The translations under genes and the position numbers were made by a program. Shown here in pieces: positions 1-8,691 of a DNA stretch of 64,000 nt. Below the pieces are notes generated by a model, which saw only the letters and a list, made by a program, of their open reading frames with translations, was not told the origin of the DNA and made no database searches. The first letter of the stretch is position 1, and each line of letters starts with the position of its first letter. Origin of the DNA: Gemmatimonadota bacterium. GTDB lineage: Bacteria; Gemmatimonadota; Gemmatimonadetes; Gemmatimonadales; Gemmatimonadaceae. Location: NCBI GenBank assembly GCA_016719105.1, contig JADKAQ010000002.1:186001-250000 (forward strand). Reading direction: 5' to 3'.

Positions 1-780
1 CGCCCGGAGTGGCGTGCCGTCTCCTGCGACCTCGCGCACGAAGGTCTTCCCGCCGGGCTGCTGACGCGTCGATCGGTGGTGCTGCACCTCGCCGCCGCGA
101 CCGGCAAGGCGTCGCCCCAGCAGATGCGCGAGGTGAATGTCGAAGGGACGCGCCGCGTTCTGGCGGCGGCCAAGGCGGCCGGCGCTGCGCACTTCATCTT
201 CGTCAGCTCGATCGCCGCCTCGTTCCGCGATCAACGCTGGTACCATTATGCGCACGCCAAGCGCGAGGCCGAAGCGCTGGTGACGGCGAGCGGAATTCCG
301 TGTTCGATCGTCAGGCCCACGATGATCTTCGGTCCCGAAAGTCCCATCGAACGCGCCCTCACCGGTCTCGCAACCGGTGGCGCTCCGATCGTGCTCGGGA
401 GCGGCGAGGTGCAGGTGCAGCCGATCCACGTCGACGATCTCGCGACCTTCCTCGTGGCCTTGGCCGCCGATCTCCCTGTCGGGTCGTCGCCCATGGAGGT
501 GGGCGGGGGCGATCGACTCACCATGCGCGCACTCCTCGCGCGCGTCCGAAGTGCGCGCGGCCTGCCGCCGCGCACGCCGTTCTCGGTCCCGCTCGGAATG
601 CTGCGCCAGCTGCTCGGCGCCGTGGAGCCCGTTGTGGGTTCCCGCCTCCCGGTGTCCGCAGGACAGCTCGCCTCCTTTGTGAACGACGCGACGGCGGCGG
701 CGCATCCCACCGTGTCGCGACTGCTTCCCGATCCGCTCGGCGTCGACGCGATGCTCGCCCTTACGGGGGCCCGTGCCTGA
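1..780 (+). CDS. NAD(P)-dependent epimerase/dehydratase family protein (5' end outside window)
   Basis: The frame is open from the first base of the window, so the N-terminus with the Rossmann glycine motif lies upstream. What remains is an extended short-chain dehydrogenase: a VVLHLAA strand after the cofactor fold, a VSSIAAS strand, then YAHAK, which gives the catalytic Tyr-x3-Lys pair at about 248-262, followed by SIVRPTMIFGP and IHVDDLA, typical of this family. It probably alters a nucleotide sugar or another polar substrate. The stop overlaps the next gene by 8 bp, so it is translationally coupled to the membrane protein and GMC oxidoreductase that follow. The exact substrate cannot be read from the sequence. 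Confidence 0.85.
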   Translation, partial: RPEWRAVSCDLAHEGLPAGLLTRRSVVLHLAAATGKASPQQMREVNVEGTRRVLAAAKAAGAAHFIFVSSIAASFRDQRWYHYAHAKREAEALVTASGIPCSIVRPTMIFGPESPIERALTGLATGGAPIVLGSGEVQVQPIHVDDLATFLVALAADLPVGSSPMEVGGGDRLTMRALLARVRSARGLPPRTPFSVPLGMLRQLLGAVEPVVGSRLPVSAGQLASFVNDATAAAHPTVSRLLPDPLGVDAMLALTGARA

Positions 781-1273
781 TCCAGGGGCGCGCGACGACC
801 GCAGGCCCCCTGAGGGCGCGCTCGACGGCGAGCATGAGCGCACGCTCGCGCGTGAGTTCGGCGTCTTCGCCCGCTACCTCGGCGCACCGTCGGACGACCG
901 GCGGTTGGCCGAGGCATACGTGCGGTGCCATGCCTCGCTGTCGTCGGCCCCCGACGACCGATTCGACGCCTGGCTGCTCGCGTTGGCGCAGGGAGGGGCG
1001 CTGCGTTGCGCGCTCGCGGACTGCTACGCCCGACGCACGCGCCCGTTTGGCGTGTTGCGCCGCAAGCTCGTGCTCGCGCTGGCCGTGCTCGAATCGATGC
1101 CCCAGACACACGCCGCCTTCGACACCGCCGTTGCGTCGAGCGCCGTTGCGGCGTGGGTTTCACTGGTCGCGTTAGGTGTTCGGTGGGGAGTGACCTCCGT
1201 GGCCGCTGTTTTGGTCATCCTCCCGGTCCACCTGACGCTCGCGCGTTCTCCGGCCACGTCGCGACATGGCTAG
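773..1273 (+). CDS. Small hypothetical membrane protein
   Basis: I do not recognise this 166-residue protein. The first ~110 residues are soluble and rich in Arg, Ala and Asp. The last ~45 residues contain two hydrophobic stretches (about 118-136 and 138-155) that could form a membrane hairpin. The proposed GTG start overlaps the upstream stop by 8 bp, and its own stop overlaps the GMC oxidoreductase start by 8 bp, so it sits inside a coupled three-gene set. The position suggests an accessory or membrane partner of the oxidoreductase, but this is inference only. Confidence 0.65.
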   Translation: MPDPGARDDRRPPEGALDGEHERTLAREFGVFARYLGAPSDDRRLAEAYVRCHASLSSAPDDRFDAWLLALAQGGALRCALADCYARRTRPFGVLRRKLVLALAVLESMPQTHAAFDTAVASSAVAAWVSLVALGVRWGVTSVAAVLVILPVHLTLARSPATSRHG

Positions 1274-2870
1274 CATCCTTGTGGTGGGCTCCGGGGCGAC
1301 GGGCGTTCACTTCGCACAGTCGATGCTGGAGCGCGGGCACGACGTCACGCTCCTCGACGTGGGATTCGAGCGTCCGCTCCCTCCGCAGCCGGCGGCCTCG
1401 TTCGCCGCGCTCAAGGAGGAGCTGGACGACGACGGCGCCTACTTCCTCGGCCGTCGCGGCGAGGCCGTCGTCTACCCCTCGGCCCACGCCAAACCGTACG
1501 GCTTTCCGCCCAGCAAAGCGTACGTCTTTCGGCGCTCGCCCGGCGAGGAGGTCGTGGAACGTGGATTCCACCCGATGCTCTCCTACGCTCGCGGCGGACT
1601 CGCCGAGGCATGGACGGGGGGCTCGTACGAGCTGCGCGACGAGGAGTTCGGCGACTTCCCCTTCGACGGGGACGCCATGCGCCCGCACTACGCGACGGTC
1701 GCACGTCGCATCGGCGTCACCGGTGCGCCCGACGACTTGCAGCGATACTCGCCGCTCACGGCGCCGTATCTTGCCCCGCTCGAGCCCGACGCGCACTCCG
1801 CCTGGCTCGCCGAGCGGTACTCGCAGCGTCGCGACCGGATCAATGCCCTGGGTTTCCACCTCGGGCGCTCGCGCGTCGCCGTGTTGTCTCGGGATCACGG
1901 CGGGCGGCAGGCGTGCGGGGAACTCGGGCGCTGCCTCTGGGGGTGTCCGCGAGGGGCGTTGTATCGCCCAAGCCTGACGCTCGCCGAGTTGCTGACGCAT
2001 CCGCGATTCACCTATCGCCCCGGGGTGCACGTGCGTCGCGTTCTCCTCGACGCGCAGAACCGCGCGCTGGGGGTGGTCGCGGTGCCGGTGGATGGTGGGA
2101 GCGAGACCGAGATCCGCTCGGAGCGGGTGTTCCTCGCGGCGGGGGCGCTGGCCTCCTCGCAGATCTACCTCGAGACGCTCGTCGCGCGGGGCGAAACCGA
2201 CCCATCGCTCCCGGGGCTCATGGACAACCGGCACGTGATGGTCCCCTTCGTGAATCTGAGGCGGCTGGGGGCGCGCGTCGAAACGGCGAGCTACCAGTTC
2301 CACATGCTCGCGATGGCGATCGATACGGGCGATTGGCGACACGACGTGCACGGCCAGATCACCGCGCTCAAGGCGGCGGCGGTGCACCCGATCGTCGCCC
2401 CACTCCCCTTCGATCTCGCGACCTCGCAGCGCGTCTTTCGCCGGATGCGCGCGGCGCTGGGTGTGGCCAACGTCTGGCTCTCCGACACCAGGCGCGAGGT
2501 CAACCGCGCCCGTCTGGAGCAGCGAGTGGGCTCGGCACCCAAGCTGGTCCTCGAGTACGGGGACGACGCACACGACCTTCGTCAGACCGAGCGCGCCGTC
2601 GACACGACGCGTCGCGCCTTGCGGGAGCTGGGGTGCATCGCGCCGAAGGGGATGGTGCAGGTCCTCGCACGAGGGTCGAGCGTGCACTACGCCGGGACCC
2701 TTCCGATGACCGGCGACGAGTTGGAGCACAGCTGCCGGGTCGACGGTTCGGTGCGCGGGATGTCGGGTCTCCACGTCGTCGATGGCGCCGGATTCCCGTG
2801 GCTCCCGGCCAAGAACATCACCTTCTCTTTGATGGCCAACGCGGTCCGAATCGCCGAACTGGTCGGTTGA
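1266..2870 (+). CDS. GMC-family FAD-dependent oxidoreductase
   Basis: This 534-residue protein starts with a dinucleotide-binding motif (VGSGATG, residues 6-12) and ends with a GMC C-terminal domain. HYAGT lies near residue 472, and the VDGAGFPWLPAKN and ITFSLMANA segments near 505-525 complete the FAD site. A CLWGCPRG segment near 222 has two cysteines and resembles the Cys-rich loop of GMC enzymes that act on sugars or alcohols. Family members oxidise a hydroxyl group to carbonyl with FAD. It is coupled to an SDR and a small membrane protein and sits beside the exopolysaccharide locus, so oxidation of a sugar residue is plausible. The true substrate and electron acceptor are unknown. Confidence 0.85.
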   Translation: MASILVVGSGATGVHFAQSMLERGHDVTLLDVGFERPLPPQPAASFAALKEELDDDGAYFLGRRGEAVVYPSAHAKPYGFPPSKAYVFRRSPGEEVVERGFHPMLSYARGGLAEAWTGGSYELRDEEFGDFPFDGDAMRPHYATVARRIGVTGAPDDLQRYSPLTAPYLAPLEPDAHSAWLAERYSQRRDRINALGFHLGRSRVAVLSRDHGGRQACGELGRCLWGCPRGALYRPSLTLAELLTHPRFTYRPGVHVRRVLLDAQNRALGVVAVPVDGGSETEIRSERVFLAAGALASSQIYLETLVARGETDPSLPGLMDNRHVMVPFVNLRRLGARVETASYQFHMLAMAIDTGDWRHDVHGQITALKAAAVHPIVAPLPFDLATSQRVFRRMRAALGVANVWLSDTRREVNRARLEQRVGSAPKLVLEYGDDAHDLRQTERAVDTTRRALRELGCIAPKGMVQVLARGSSVHYAGTLPMTGDELEHSCRVDGSVRGMSGLHVVDGAGFPWLPAKNITFSLMANAVRIAELVG

Positions 2871-3239
2871 TCGTCGCGCGGGGAATGCCCGACACCGTCG
2901 TGGGTGAAATAGGAAGAAATCGCCGCTTCGTGGCGGCCATCCCACATCGACAGTGCCCGTGTGGCGATGCGTCTACATGCGGAGGGACCCGCGACCGAGC
3001 CCGTCCATTCGTATTGTCGAGGTTGGTGCTGTCTTAGTTGTTACAAATCAATGAGTTGCGACTCCAGCCCATTCATCTGGCATGTGCCAGCGCTTCCGGC
3101 AATGGGATTGCACTGTGATCTGGCACTCACCAGACGCCATGCGCGTCGAGGCGAGGAGCACCAGGTCGGCTCGCCCCCTCGCGAGCCAGCAATCGACTGA
3201 CGGAGTCGACACGTGGAACGGGTCACGGAAGGCAACGAG
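2871..3239. other. Intergenic region with promoter elements of the exopolysaccharide operon
   Basis: About 370 bases have no convincing gene. The stretch around 3028-3060 is clearly poorer in G+C than the surroundings, as expected for a regulatory region. It carries a perfect 6+6 inverted repeat, CTGGCA-TG-TGCCAG, at 3077-3090, seven bases upstream of a sigma-54 type -24/-12 element at 3097-3112. The repeat may be an operator or an activator site; I have no second copy to support it. Confidence 0.5.
3097..3112 (+). promoter_or_regulatory. Sigma-54 type promoter of the exopolysaccharide operon
   Basis: CGGCAATGGGATTGCA matches the sigma-54 consensus TGGCAC-N5-TTGCA, with GG and GC separated by exactly ten bases. 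Transcription would start near 3124, about 115 bases before the first gene of the ten-gene run. A nearly identical element precedes the radical SAM gene at 14916, and an NtrC-type activator is encoded at 22666, which supports the call. Confidence 0.6.
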
Positions 3240-3818
3240 ATGGACCGAGCAGAGTCAGGCGCACGCCGCAACACGCAGGGCGCCTCCCTGTCCGTCGTGA
3301 TTCTCTCGCAGGGCGACTGCACCGATCTCGAGCGTGCCCTCGCCTGCATTGCTTCCCCGTGCCGCCGTCTGGATGCCGAGATCATCGTCGTGCGGGCCAA
3401 GTGCCCCGACGATTCGGTCTCATTCGACACGGCGTATCCGAGCGTGCTCTTCCTCGAGGCGCCTGCGGCGTCGTCGCTGTCGGAACGCCGGGAGATCGGC
3501 ATCAGTCGCGCGGCCGGCGATATCGTGGCGGTGCGCATCGATGGCGACGTCAGCGACACCTCGTGGCTGAGCGCCTTCGAGCGCGTGGTCGTGACGACGG
3601 AGGAGTTGCCGTTCGTGGAGCGCGAGACGACGGCCAAGCCGGTGCGTGACGAGGAGTCGAGCGCAGCATCGGAGCGCCGCCGGCAGCGTCCGGTGGCCCG
3701 GACGTACGCGGCCGCCCCGTCGCGTCGCGACTGGGTGGCGCAGGCGATGCACGGCGAGAGCGCCGCGCACCTGCACGCCACCGGCGAGCCAGCCGTCGCG
3801 CGCGCCCGCGAGATGTAG
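3240..3818 (+). CDS. Truncated glycosyltransferase-like (GT-A fold) protein
   Basis: The protein has 192 residues from the ATG at 3240, chosen because GGAAGG lies seven bases upstream; a GTG at 3213 is the alternative. The SVVILSQGD strand and the REIGISRAAGDIVAVRIDGD segment resemble the start of family 2 glycosyltransferases, but the protein stops after about the first half of the fold. The last ~70 residues are charged and low in hydrophobics. It lacks the acceptor-binding half and membrane segments, so it is probably not an active transferase by itself. It is the first gene after the sigma-54 promoter, and the next gene, a full transferase, starts directly after its stop codon. It may be a regulatory or partner subunit, or a decayed duplicate. 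Confidence 0.6.
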   Translation: MDRAESGARRNTQGASLSVVILSQGDCTDLERALACIASPCRRLDAEIIVVRAKCPDDSVSFDTAYPSVLFLEAPAASSLSERREIGISRAAGDIVAVRIDGDVSDTSWLSAFERVVVTTEELPFVERETTAKPVRDEESSAASERRRQRPVARTYAAAPSRRDWVAQAMHGESAAHLHATGEPAVARAREM

Positions 3819-4715
3819 GTGGCGTCGGCCGAGCTCTCGGTCGTCGTACCGGCGGTCAACGGGGGCGAGGCGCTCCGCGCCACCCTCGAAGCGCTCGAGC
3901 GGCAGCGCCAGGACGTCGAGATTGAGGTTCTGGTGGTGAACCGGCTGGGCGTGGAGGCCGGACGGGAGCTGTCCCGCGAATTCGGGCGCGTGCGACTGAT
4001 CGATGTCGCGGTCGACACCTCGATTCCCCAGATGCGCGCCCTCGCCTTTCGAGCGGCGACGGCCCCCTCGGTCGCGGTCATCGAGGACCACGTCATCGTC
4101 CCATCGGGGTGGGCGCGCGCGCTACTGGGCGCCCAATCGGCGTCGACCCCCGTGGTTGGGGGGCCGGTCGACAACGGCGCGACCGGAACCATCGTCGACT
4201 GGGCTGCTTTCCTCTGTGAGTACAGCGCCTGTATGCCCCCCCTTCCTGCGGGCGCTTCTTCGTGGCTTCCCGGAAACAACATCGTCTACCCTCGGACGCT
4301 GCTGGACCGGTATCGCGCGATCGTGGAGGCAGGCGGATGGGAGAATCGGTTGCATGATGCCATGCGTGCCGATGGAATCCCGCTGACGTGCCGTCCGGAC
4401 ATCGTCGTCAGCCACCGGATGCACTACTCGCTGGGGTTGTACCTCTCACAGCGCTTCCTCTACTCACGGTCGTACGCTGCGGACCGCGCCCAAGGCGCGG
4501 GCTTTGCAAGGAAGATTCTACTCCTGCTGTCTTCGCTGGCTCTTCCGCCGGTCCTGTTCGTCCGGACCGTCTCGAGAGTGATCACCAAGCGGCGGTATCT
4601 GGGAGCGCTGGTCTGGTCGTTGCCACTCCTCGTTTTCTTCGTCGTCGCCTGGGCAGCTGGTGAAGCCATGGGGACACTCGCTGGGGCAGGGAACTCTCTC
4701 TCGAAGGTGCGATAG
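3819..4715 (+). CDS. Family 2 glycosyltransferase with C-terminal membrane segments
   Basis: This 298-residue protein begins with a GTG immediately after the preceding TAG. The N-terminal SVVVPAVNGGEAL strand is the nucleotide-sugar binding start of a GT-A fold. AVIEDHVI near residue 90 stands where the usual DxD metal motif is expected. WLPGNNIVYPR and GGWENRLHD are acceptor-side motifs. Two hydrophobic stretches close the protein (about 232-250 and 265-285). It is clearly related to the transferase at 13884: both share EDH, a WAA-x-L-x-x-Y segment, WENxxHD and a C-terminal WAAGEAxG. Transfer of a sugar to a lipid-linked repeat unit at the inner membrane is the likely job. Confidence 0.8.
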   Translation: MASAELSVVVPAVNGGEALRATLEALERQRQDVEIEVLVVNRLGVEAGRELSREFGRVRLIDVAVDTSIPQMRALAFRAATAPSVAVIEDHVIVPSGWARALLGAQSASTPVVGGPVDNGATGTIVDWAAFLCEYSACMPPLPAGASSWLPGNNIVYPRTLLDRYRAIVEAGGWENRLHDAMRADGIPLTCRPDIVVSHRMHYSLGLYLSQRFLYSRSYAADRAQGAGFARKILLLLSSLALPPVLFVRTVSRVITKRRYLGALVWSLPLLVFFVVAWAAGEAMGTLAGAGNSLSKVR

Positions 4716-4716
4716 C

Positions 4717-6237
4717 TTGAGCGGGACAGCTGAGAATTCACCGCGTCGCGTAGCACAGCTCCAGGCCGGGGACCGGGTCGTCATCATTGGCGGCGGTCCC
4801 GCCGGGCTTACGGCCGGCTACCTACTGGCCAAGGACGGCGTGCCGGTGACGGTCCTCGAGGCCGATGACATCGTCGGCGGCATCTCGCGCACCGCGCGCT
4901 ACAAGGGATTCCGATTCGACATCGGCGGGCATCGCTTCTTCACGAAGATCACCCCGGTCGAGGACCTCTGGAAGGAGATCCTCGGGCCGGAGTTCATCAG
5001 CGTGCCGCGCCTCTCCCGCATCCACTACATCGGGAAGTACTTCGACTATCCCCTCAAGGCCAAGAACGCGCTCTTCGGCCTCGGGATCTGGAACACGATC
5101 CTCTGTGTCACCAGCTACCTGCGGTGGCACCTGTTCCCCAACCCGGTCGAGGAGAACCTGGAGCAGTGGGTCACCAACCGGTTCGGGAAGCGTCTCTTCG
5201 AGATCTTCTTCAAGACCTACACTGAGAAAGTGTGGGGCATTCCCTGCAACGAGATTCGCGCCGAGTGGGCGGCGCAGCGCATCCAGGGGCTTTCGCTGGC
5301 GAAGGCAATCCTCAATGCCGCGTCGTTGCAGCGCCGGAGCGATTCGATCAAGACGCTGATCAATGAGTTCCAGTACCCGCGCTTTGGCCCGGGGCAGATG
5401 TGGGAGACCGCGGCGCAGAAGATCGAGGAGATGGGCGGGCAGGTGCTGCTCAAGCACGAAGTGTCGTCGCTCGAGATGAAGGACGGGAAGGTCGTCGCCG
5501 TGCGCGTCAAGACGCCGGTGGGCGAGCGTCGCATCGAGGGGAATCACTTCATCAGCACGATGCCCATCAAGCATCTCGTGCGCTCGTTCGACCCCGCCCC
5601 GCCGGCCGAGATCCTCGCCGGAGGCGATGGCCTCAACTATCGCGATTTCCTCACCGTCGCGGTGATGATCAGCCAGGACAACCTCTTCCCCGACAACTGG
5701 ATCTACATCCACACGCCGGGGGTGAAGGTCGGTCGCATCCAGAACTTCAACAACTGGAGCAAGGCGATGGTCCCGGGCGCCGGGACCACGTGCCTTGGTC
5801 TCGAGTACTTCTGCTTCGAGGGCGACGGCCTGTGGACCAGCAAGGATGAGGACCTCATCGAGCTGGCCAAGAAGGAACTCGCGGCCCTGGGCCTCGTCGA
5901 CCCGTCCAAGGTCTTCGACGGCACCGTCGTCCGGCAGCCCAAGGCCTACCCCGTCTACGATTCGGTCTACGCCGAACACCTCAACACGGCGCGGTCGTAC
6001 ATCGACGCCATCCCCAACCTCCACACCGTGGGGCGGAACGGGATGCACAAGTACAACAACGCAGACCACTCGATGCTGACCGCGATGATGGCGATTGCCA
6101 ACATGCGCGGGGCCCAGCACGACGTGTGGGCCGTGAACACCGACTACGAGTACCACGAAGAGCAGAAGCTCGAGCCGGACACCTCCAAGGGCGCCCCCCC
6201 GACGTCGACGGCGTTGCCGCGCGCCGGTGTCGCGTGA
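4717..6237 (+). CDS. FAD-dependent oxidoreductase, UDP-galactopyranose mutase-like
   Basis: The start is taken as the TTG at 4717: it directly follows the upstream stop, has GAAGG about nine bases before it, and leaves a short leader before the FAD motif VVIIGGGPAGL (residues ~21-31). The next block, VLEADDIVGGISRT, and the GGHRFFTK segment are characteristic of the amine oxidase/protoporphyrinogen oxidase/UDP-galactopyranose mutase superfamily. The C-terminal YNNADHSMLTAM closes the FAD site. At about 506 residues it is longer than a classical mutase (~370-400). It lies in an exopolysaccharide operon, so redox-neutral or oxidative modification of a nucleotide sugar is likely, but the reaction is unproven. 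Confidence 0.8.
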   Translation: MSGTAENSPRRVAQLQAGDRVVIIGGGPAGLTAGYLLAKDGVPVTVLEADDIVGGISRTARYKGFRFDIGGHRFFTKITPVEDLWKEILGPEFISVPRLSRIHYIGKYFDYPLKAKNALFGLGIWNTILCVTSYLRWHLFPNPVEENLEQWVTNRFGKRLFEIFFKTYTEKVWGIPCNEIRAEWAAQRIQGLSLAKAILNAASLQRRSDSIKTLINEFQYPRFGPGQMWETAAQKIEEMGGQVLLKHEVSSLEMKDGKVVAVRVKTPVGERRIEGNHFISTMPIKHLVRSFDPAPPAEILAGGDGLNYRDFLTVAVMISQDNLFPDNWIYIHTPGVKVGRIQNFNNWSKAMVPGAGTTCLGLEYFCFEGDGLWTSKDEDLIELAKKELAALGLVDPSKVFDGTVVRQPKAYPVYDSVYAEHLNTARSYIDAIPNLHTVGRNGMHKYNNADHSMLTAMMAIANMRGAQHDVWAVNTDYEYHEEQKLEPDTSKGAPPTSTALPRAGVA

Positions 6238-7417
6238 GCGCGGAGTGCGCATCGGGGTCGACGCCACTTGCTGGGCGAACGCGCGCGGCTACGGTCGGTT
6301 CGCGCGAGAATTGATGCAGGCCATGGTCACCCTGGCGCCGGAGCACACGTTCCTCTGCTTCGGCGACCGGCGTGCATTCGACGCCTTCCCGCTTGACGCG
6401 CCTAACGTCGAGTGCATCGAGGTCGCCCTCGACGCCTCGCCGACGCTGGCGGCGGCCGCGGACGGGGCGCGCAGCGTCCCCGACATGCTGCGCCTCACCC
6501 GCGCGGTGCGCACCGCGGCCCCCGACGTCTTCTTCTCGCCCTCGGTCTACACCTACTTCCCGCTCCCGCTCGGGATGCGCGCGGTGGTCACGATTCACGA
6601 CGCCATTGCCGAACGCTTTCCGCACCTCACGCTGCCGTCGGCGCGCGCGCGCCTGTTCTGGAAGCTCAAGGTGAAGCTGGCGATCGCCCAGGCCGACGTC
6701 GTGCTGACCGTGTCCGAGTACTCGCGCCGCGACCTGCAGCGCGTGCTTGGCATTTCGCCGCAACGCCTGCGCGTCGCGGTCGAAGCGCCGGCCGAGGCGT
6801 ACCACCCGGTGCCGATCGCCGAGAGTCGTGCCGCGGCGCGCGACGTGGGTGTCCCCGACGGGGCGGGGTGGTTCACGTACGTCGGGGGCTTCAATCCGCA
6901 CAAGCGCATCGACCTGATCATCCGCGCCCACGCGGCCATCGCGAAGGGCGCGCCCGTTCCGCCGCACCTCCTCCTGGTCGGGACCACCACCGGCGACGTC
7001 TTCCACGGCGAATCCGGCCGCCTGCGCCACCTCATTGACGAGTGCGGGACCACGGCGCTCGTGCACTGGACCGGTTTTGTCCCCGACGAACGCCTCCGTC
7101 AGCTGCACGCCGGGGCGATCGCCGCCATCCTCCCGTCGGAGTGCGAAGGGTTCGGCCTCCCGGCAGTGGAGGCGGCCGCGTGCGGAGCGCCGGTCATCGC
7201 GACCACCGAAAGCCCGCTCCCCGAGTTGCTGGCCGGTGGCGGGATCTTCGTGGTGCCGGGCGACCTTCCCGCCCTCACCGACGCGATGCGCCGCCTCGCG
7301 GACGACCCCGCGTTGCGCGCGTCGTTAGGCGCCGAGGCGTTGCGGCGCACGCGACTGCTCACGTGGGAGGCCGGGGCGCGCGCCGCGCTCGACGCCATCC
7401 AGGAGGCGGCCGCATGA
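6227..7417 (+). CDS. Family 4 (GT-B fold) glycosyltransferase
   Basis: The protein has 396 residues from a GTG at 6227 that overlaps the upstream gene by 11 bp; a second GTG at 6245 is also possible. IGVDATCWANARGYGRFARELM is a typical start for GT4 enzymes of this subgroup. The C-terminal donor site contains FTYVGGFNPHKR (about 221-232) and SECEGFGLPAVEAAACG near 303, with the Glu-x7-Glu pair that binds the sugar nucleotide. It should add one sugar to the growing lipid-linked oligosaccharide on the cytoplasmic face. The stop overlaps the next transferase through ATGA. Confidence 0.85.
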   Translation: MSRERGVRIGVDATCWANARGYGRFARELMQAMVTLAPEHTFLCFGDRRAFDAFPLDAPNVECIEVALDASPTLAAAADGARSVPDMLRLTRAVRTAAPDVFFSPSVYTYFPLPLGMRAVVTIHDAIAERFPHLTLPSARARLFWKLKVKLAIAQADVVLTVSEYSRRDLQRVLGISPQRLRVAVEAPAEAYHPVPIAESRAAARDVGVPDGAGWFTYVGGFNPHKRIDLIIRAHAAIAKGAPVPPHLLLVGTTTGDVFHGESGRLRHLIDECGTTALVHWTGFVPDERLRQLHAGAIAAILPSECEGFGLPAVEAAACGAPVIATTESPLPELLAGGGIFVVPGDLPALTDAMRRLADDPALRASLGAEALRRTRLLTWEAGARAALDAIQEAAA

Positions 7418-8691
7418 GCGCGCTCCGCTTCCTCATGATGACCACGTTCTATCCCCCGTACAACTTCGGGGGAGACGGCATCGGCATCCAGCGACTCTCG
7501 CGCGGGCTCGTCAAGCGCGGGCACCACGTCACCGTGGTGCACGACGCGGACGCCTACAACCTCCTGCGCGCCGTCCCCGAGCCCGACGTCCCCGATCACG
7601 ATGACGATCAGGGGGTCGAGGTCATCCGGCTCCGCTCCCGGATTCCGATGGTCTCGGCCGTCCTCACGCAGCAGCTCGGGCAGCCCGTGGTGAATGGTGC
7701 GCGCCTCAAGCGCATTGCGCGCGAGGGGAACTTCGACGTCGTGAACTTCCACAACGTCTCGCTCCTCGGTGGCCCGGGCGTGCTGCGCTACGGCGGCGAC
7801 GCGGTCACGTTGTACATGGCGCACGAACACTGGCTCGTCTGTCCGATGCACGTGCTCTGGCGCCACGGGCGCGAGCTCTGCACCGGGCGCGAGTGCGTGA
7901 AGTGCGCGCTCAACTACAAGCGCCCGCCGCAACTGTGGCGCAGCACGGGGCTCCTCGAGCGCGAGCTGTCGCACGTCGACACCGTCATCGCCATGAGCGA
8001 GTTCTCGCGCCGCAAGCATCGCGAGTTCGGGTTGGAGCGGGAAATGGAAGTCCTCCCGTACTTTCTCCCCGATCCCGAGACGGCGCACGTCCCGGTGGCC
8101 ACCGGGGCGTCGCCACATCCGCGCCCCTACTTCTTCTTCGTCGGTCGCCTCGAGCTCATCAAGGGGCTGCAGGACGTCATTCCCGTCTTCCGCGACTTTC
8201 CCGACGCCGACCTCCTCATTGCCGGCGACGGCAACTACATGGAGTCGCTGCGTCAGCTCGCCGAGGGGATGCCTAACGTCAAGTTCCTGGGTCGGGTCGC
8301 GCCCGACGACCTGCGGGACTACTATCAACATGCGCTCGCCCTCGTGGTCCCGTCGCTCTGCTTCGAGACCTTCGGCATCGTCCTCATCGAGTCGTTCCGC
8401 CAGGGAACGCCGGTGCTGGCGCGCCGGTTGGGCCCCTTTCCCGAGATCGTCGAGCAGTCCGGCGGTGGGGAGCTCTTCGAGACCCAGGGCGAACTGCTCG
8501 CCGCCATGCGCCGCCTCCAGCAGGACGGCGCGTATCGTGCGCAGCTGTCGCGTGCGGGCTACCGCGCGTACGCCGATCGCTGGTCCGAGCACGTCGTCAT
8601 TCCGCAGTATCTCGACATCGTCCGGCGCGCCGCGGCGCGCCGTGCGAATACCCGCGTCCTGGACGCACTAGCACAGCTGGAGGTCGCGTGA
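7414..8691 (+). CDS. Family 4 (GT-B fold) glycosyltransferase
   Basis: This 425-residue protein starts at an ATG that overlaps the preceding stop (ATGA). The N-terminal MMTTFYPPYNFGGDGI loop and the later FFVGRLELIKGL and CFETFGIVLIESFRQG (about 312-328, Glu-x7-Glu) mark a GT4 enzyme. Around residues 145-170 there is a Cys-rich insert with CPMHVLW and CTGRECVKCAL. Such clusters occur in a subgroup of GT4 enzymes and may bind metal. The enzyme probably follows its neighbour in building the repeat unit. The start of the epimerase gene overlaps its stop. Confidence 0.85.
   Translation: MSALRFLMMTTFYPPYNFGGDGIGIQRLSRGLVKRGHHVTVVHDADAYNLLRAVPEPDVPDHDDDQGVEVIRLRSRIPMVSAVLTQQLGQPVVNGARLKRIAREGNFDVVNFHNVSLLGGPGVLRYGGDAVTLYMAHEHWLVCPMHVLWRHGRELCTGRECVKCALNYKRPPQLWRSTGLLERELSHVDTVIAMSEFSRRKHREFGLEREMEVLPYFLPDPETAHVPVATGASPHPRPYFFFVGRLELIKGLQDVIPVFRDFPDADLLIAGDGNYMESLRQLAEGMPNVKFLGRVAPDDLRDYYQHALALVVPSLCFETFGIVLIESFRQGTPVLARRLGPFPEIVEQSGGGELFETQGELLAAMRRLQQDGAYRAQLSRAGYRAYADRWSEHVVIPQYLDIVRRAAARRANTRVLDALAQLEVA

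Noticed and set aside
1215..2945. Long reverse-strand open frame opposite the GMC oxidoreductase gene
   Set aside because: Arg/His/Gly-rich translation without any family motif; it is the usual antisense shadow of a high-GC gene.
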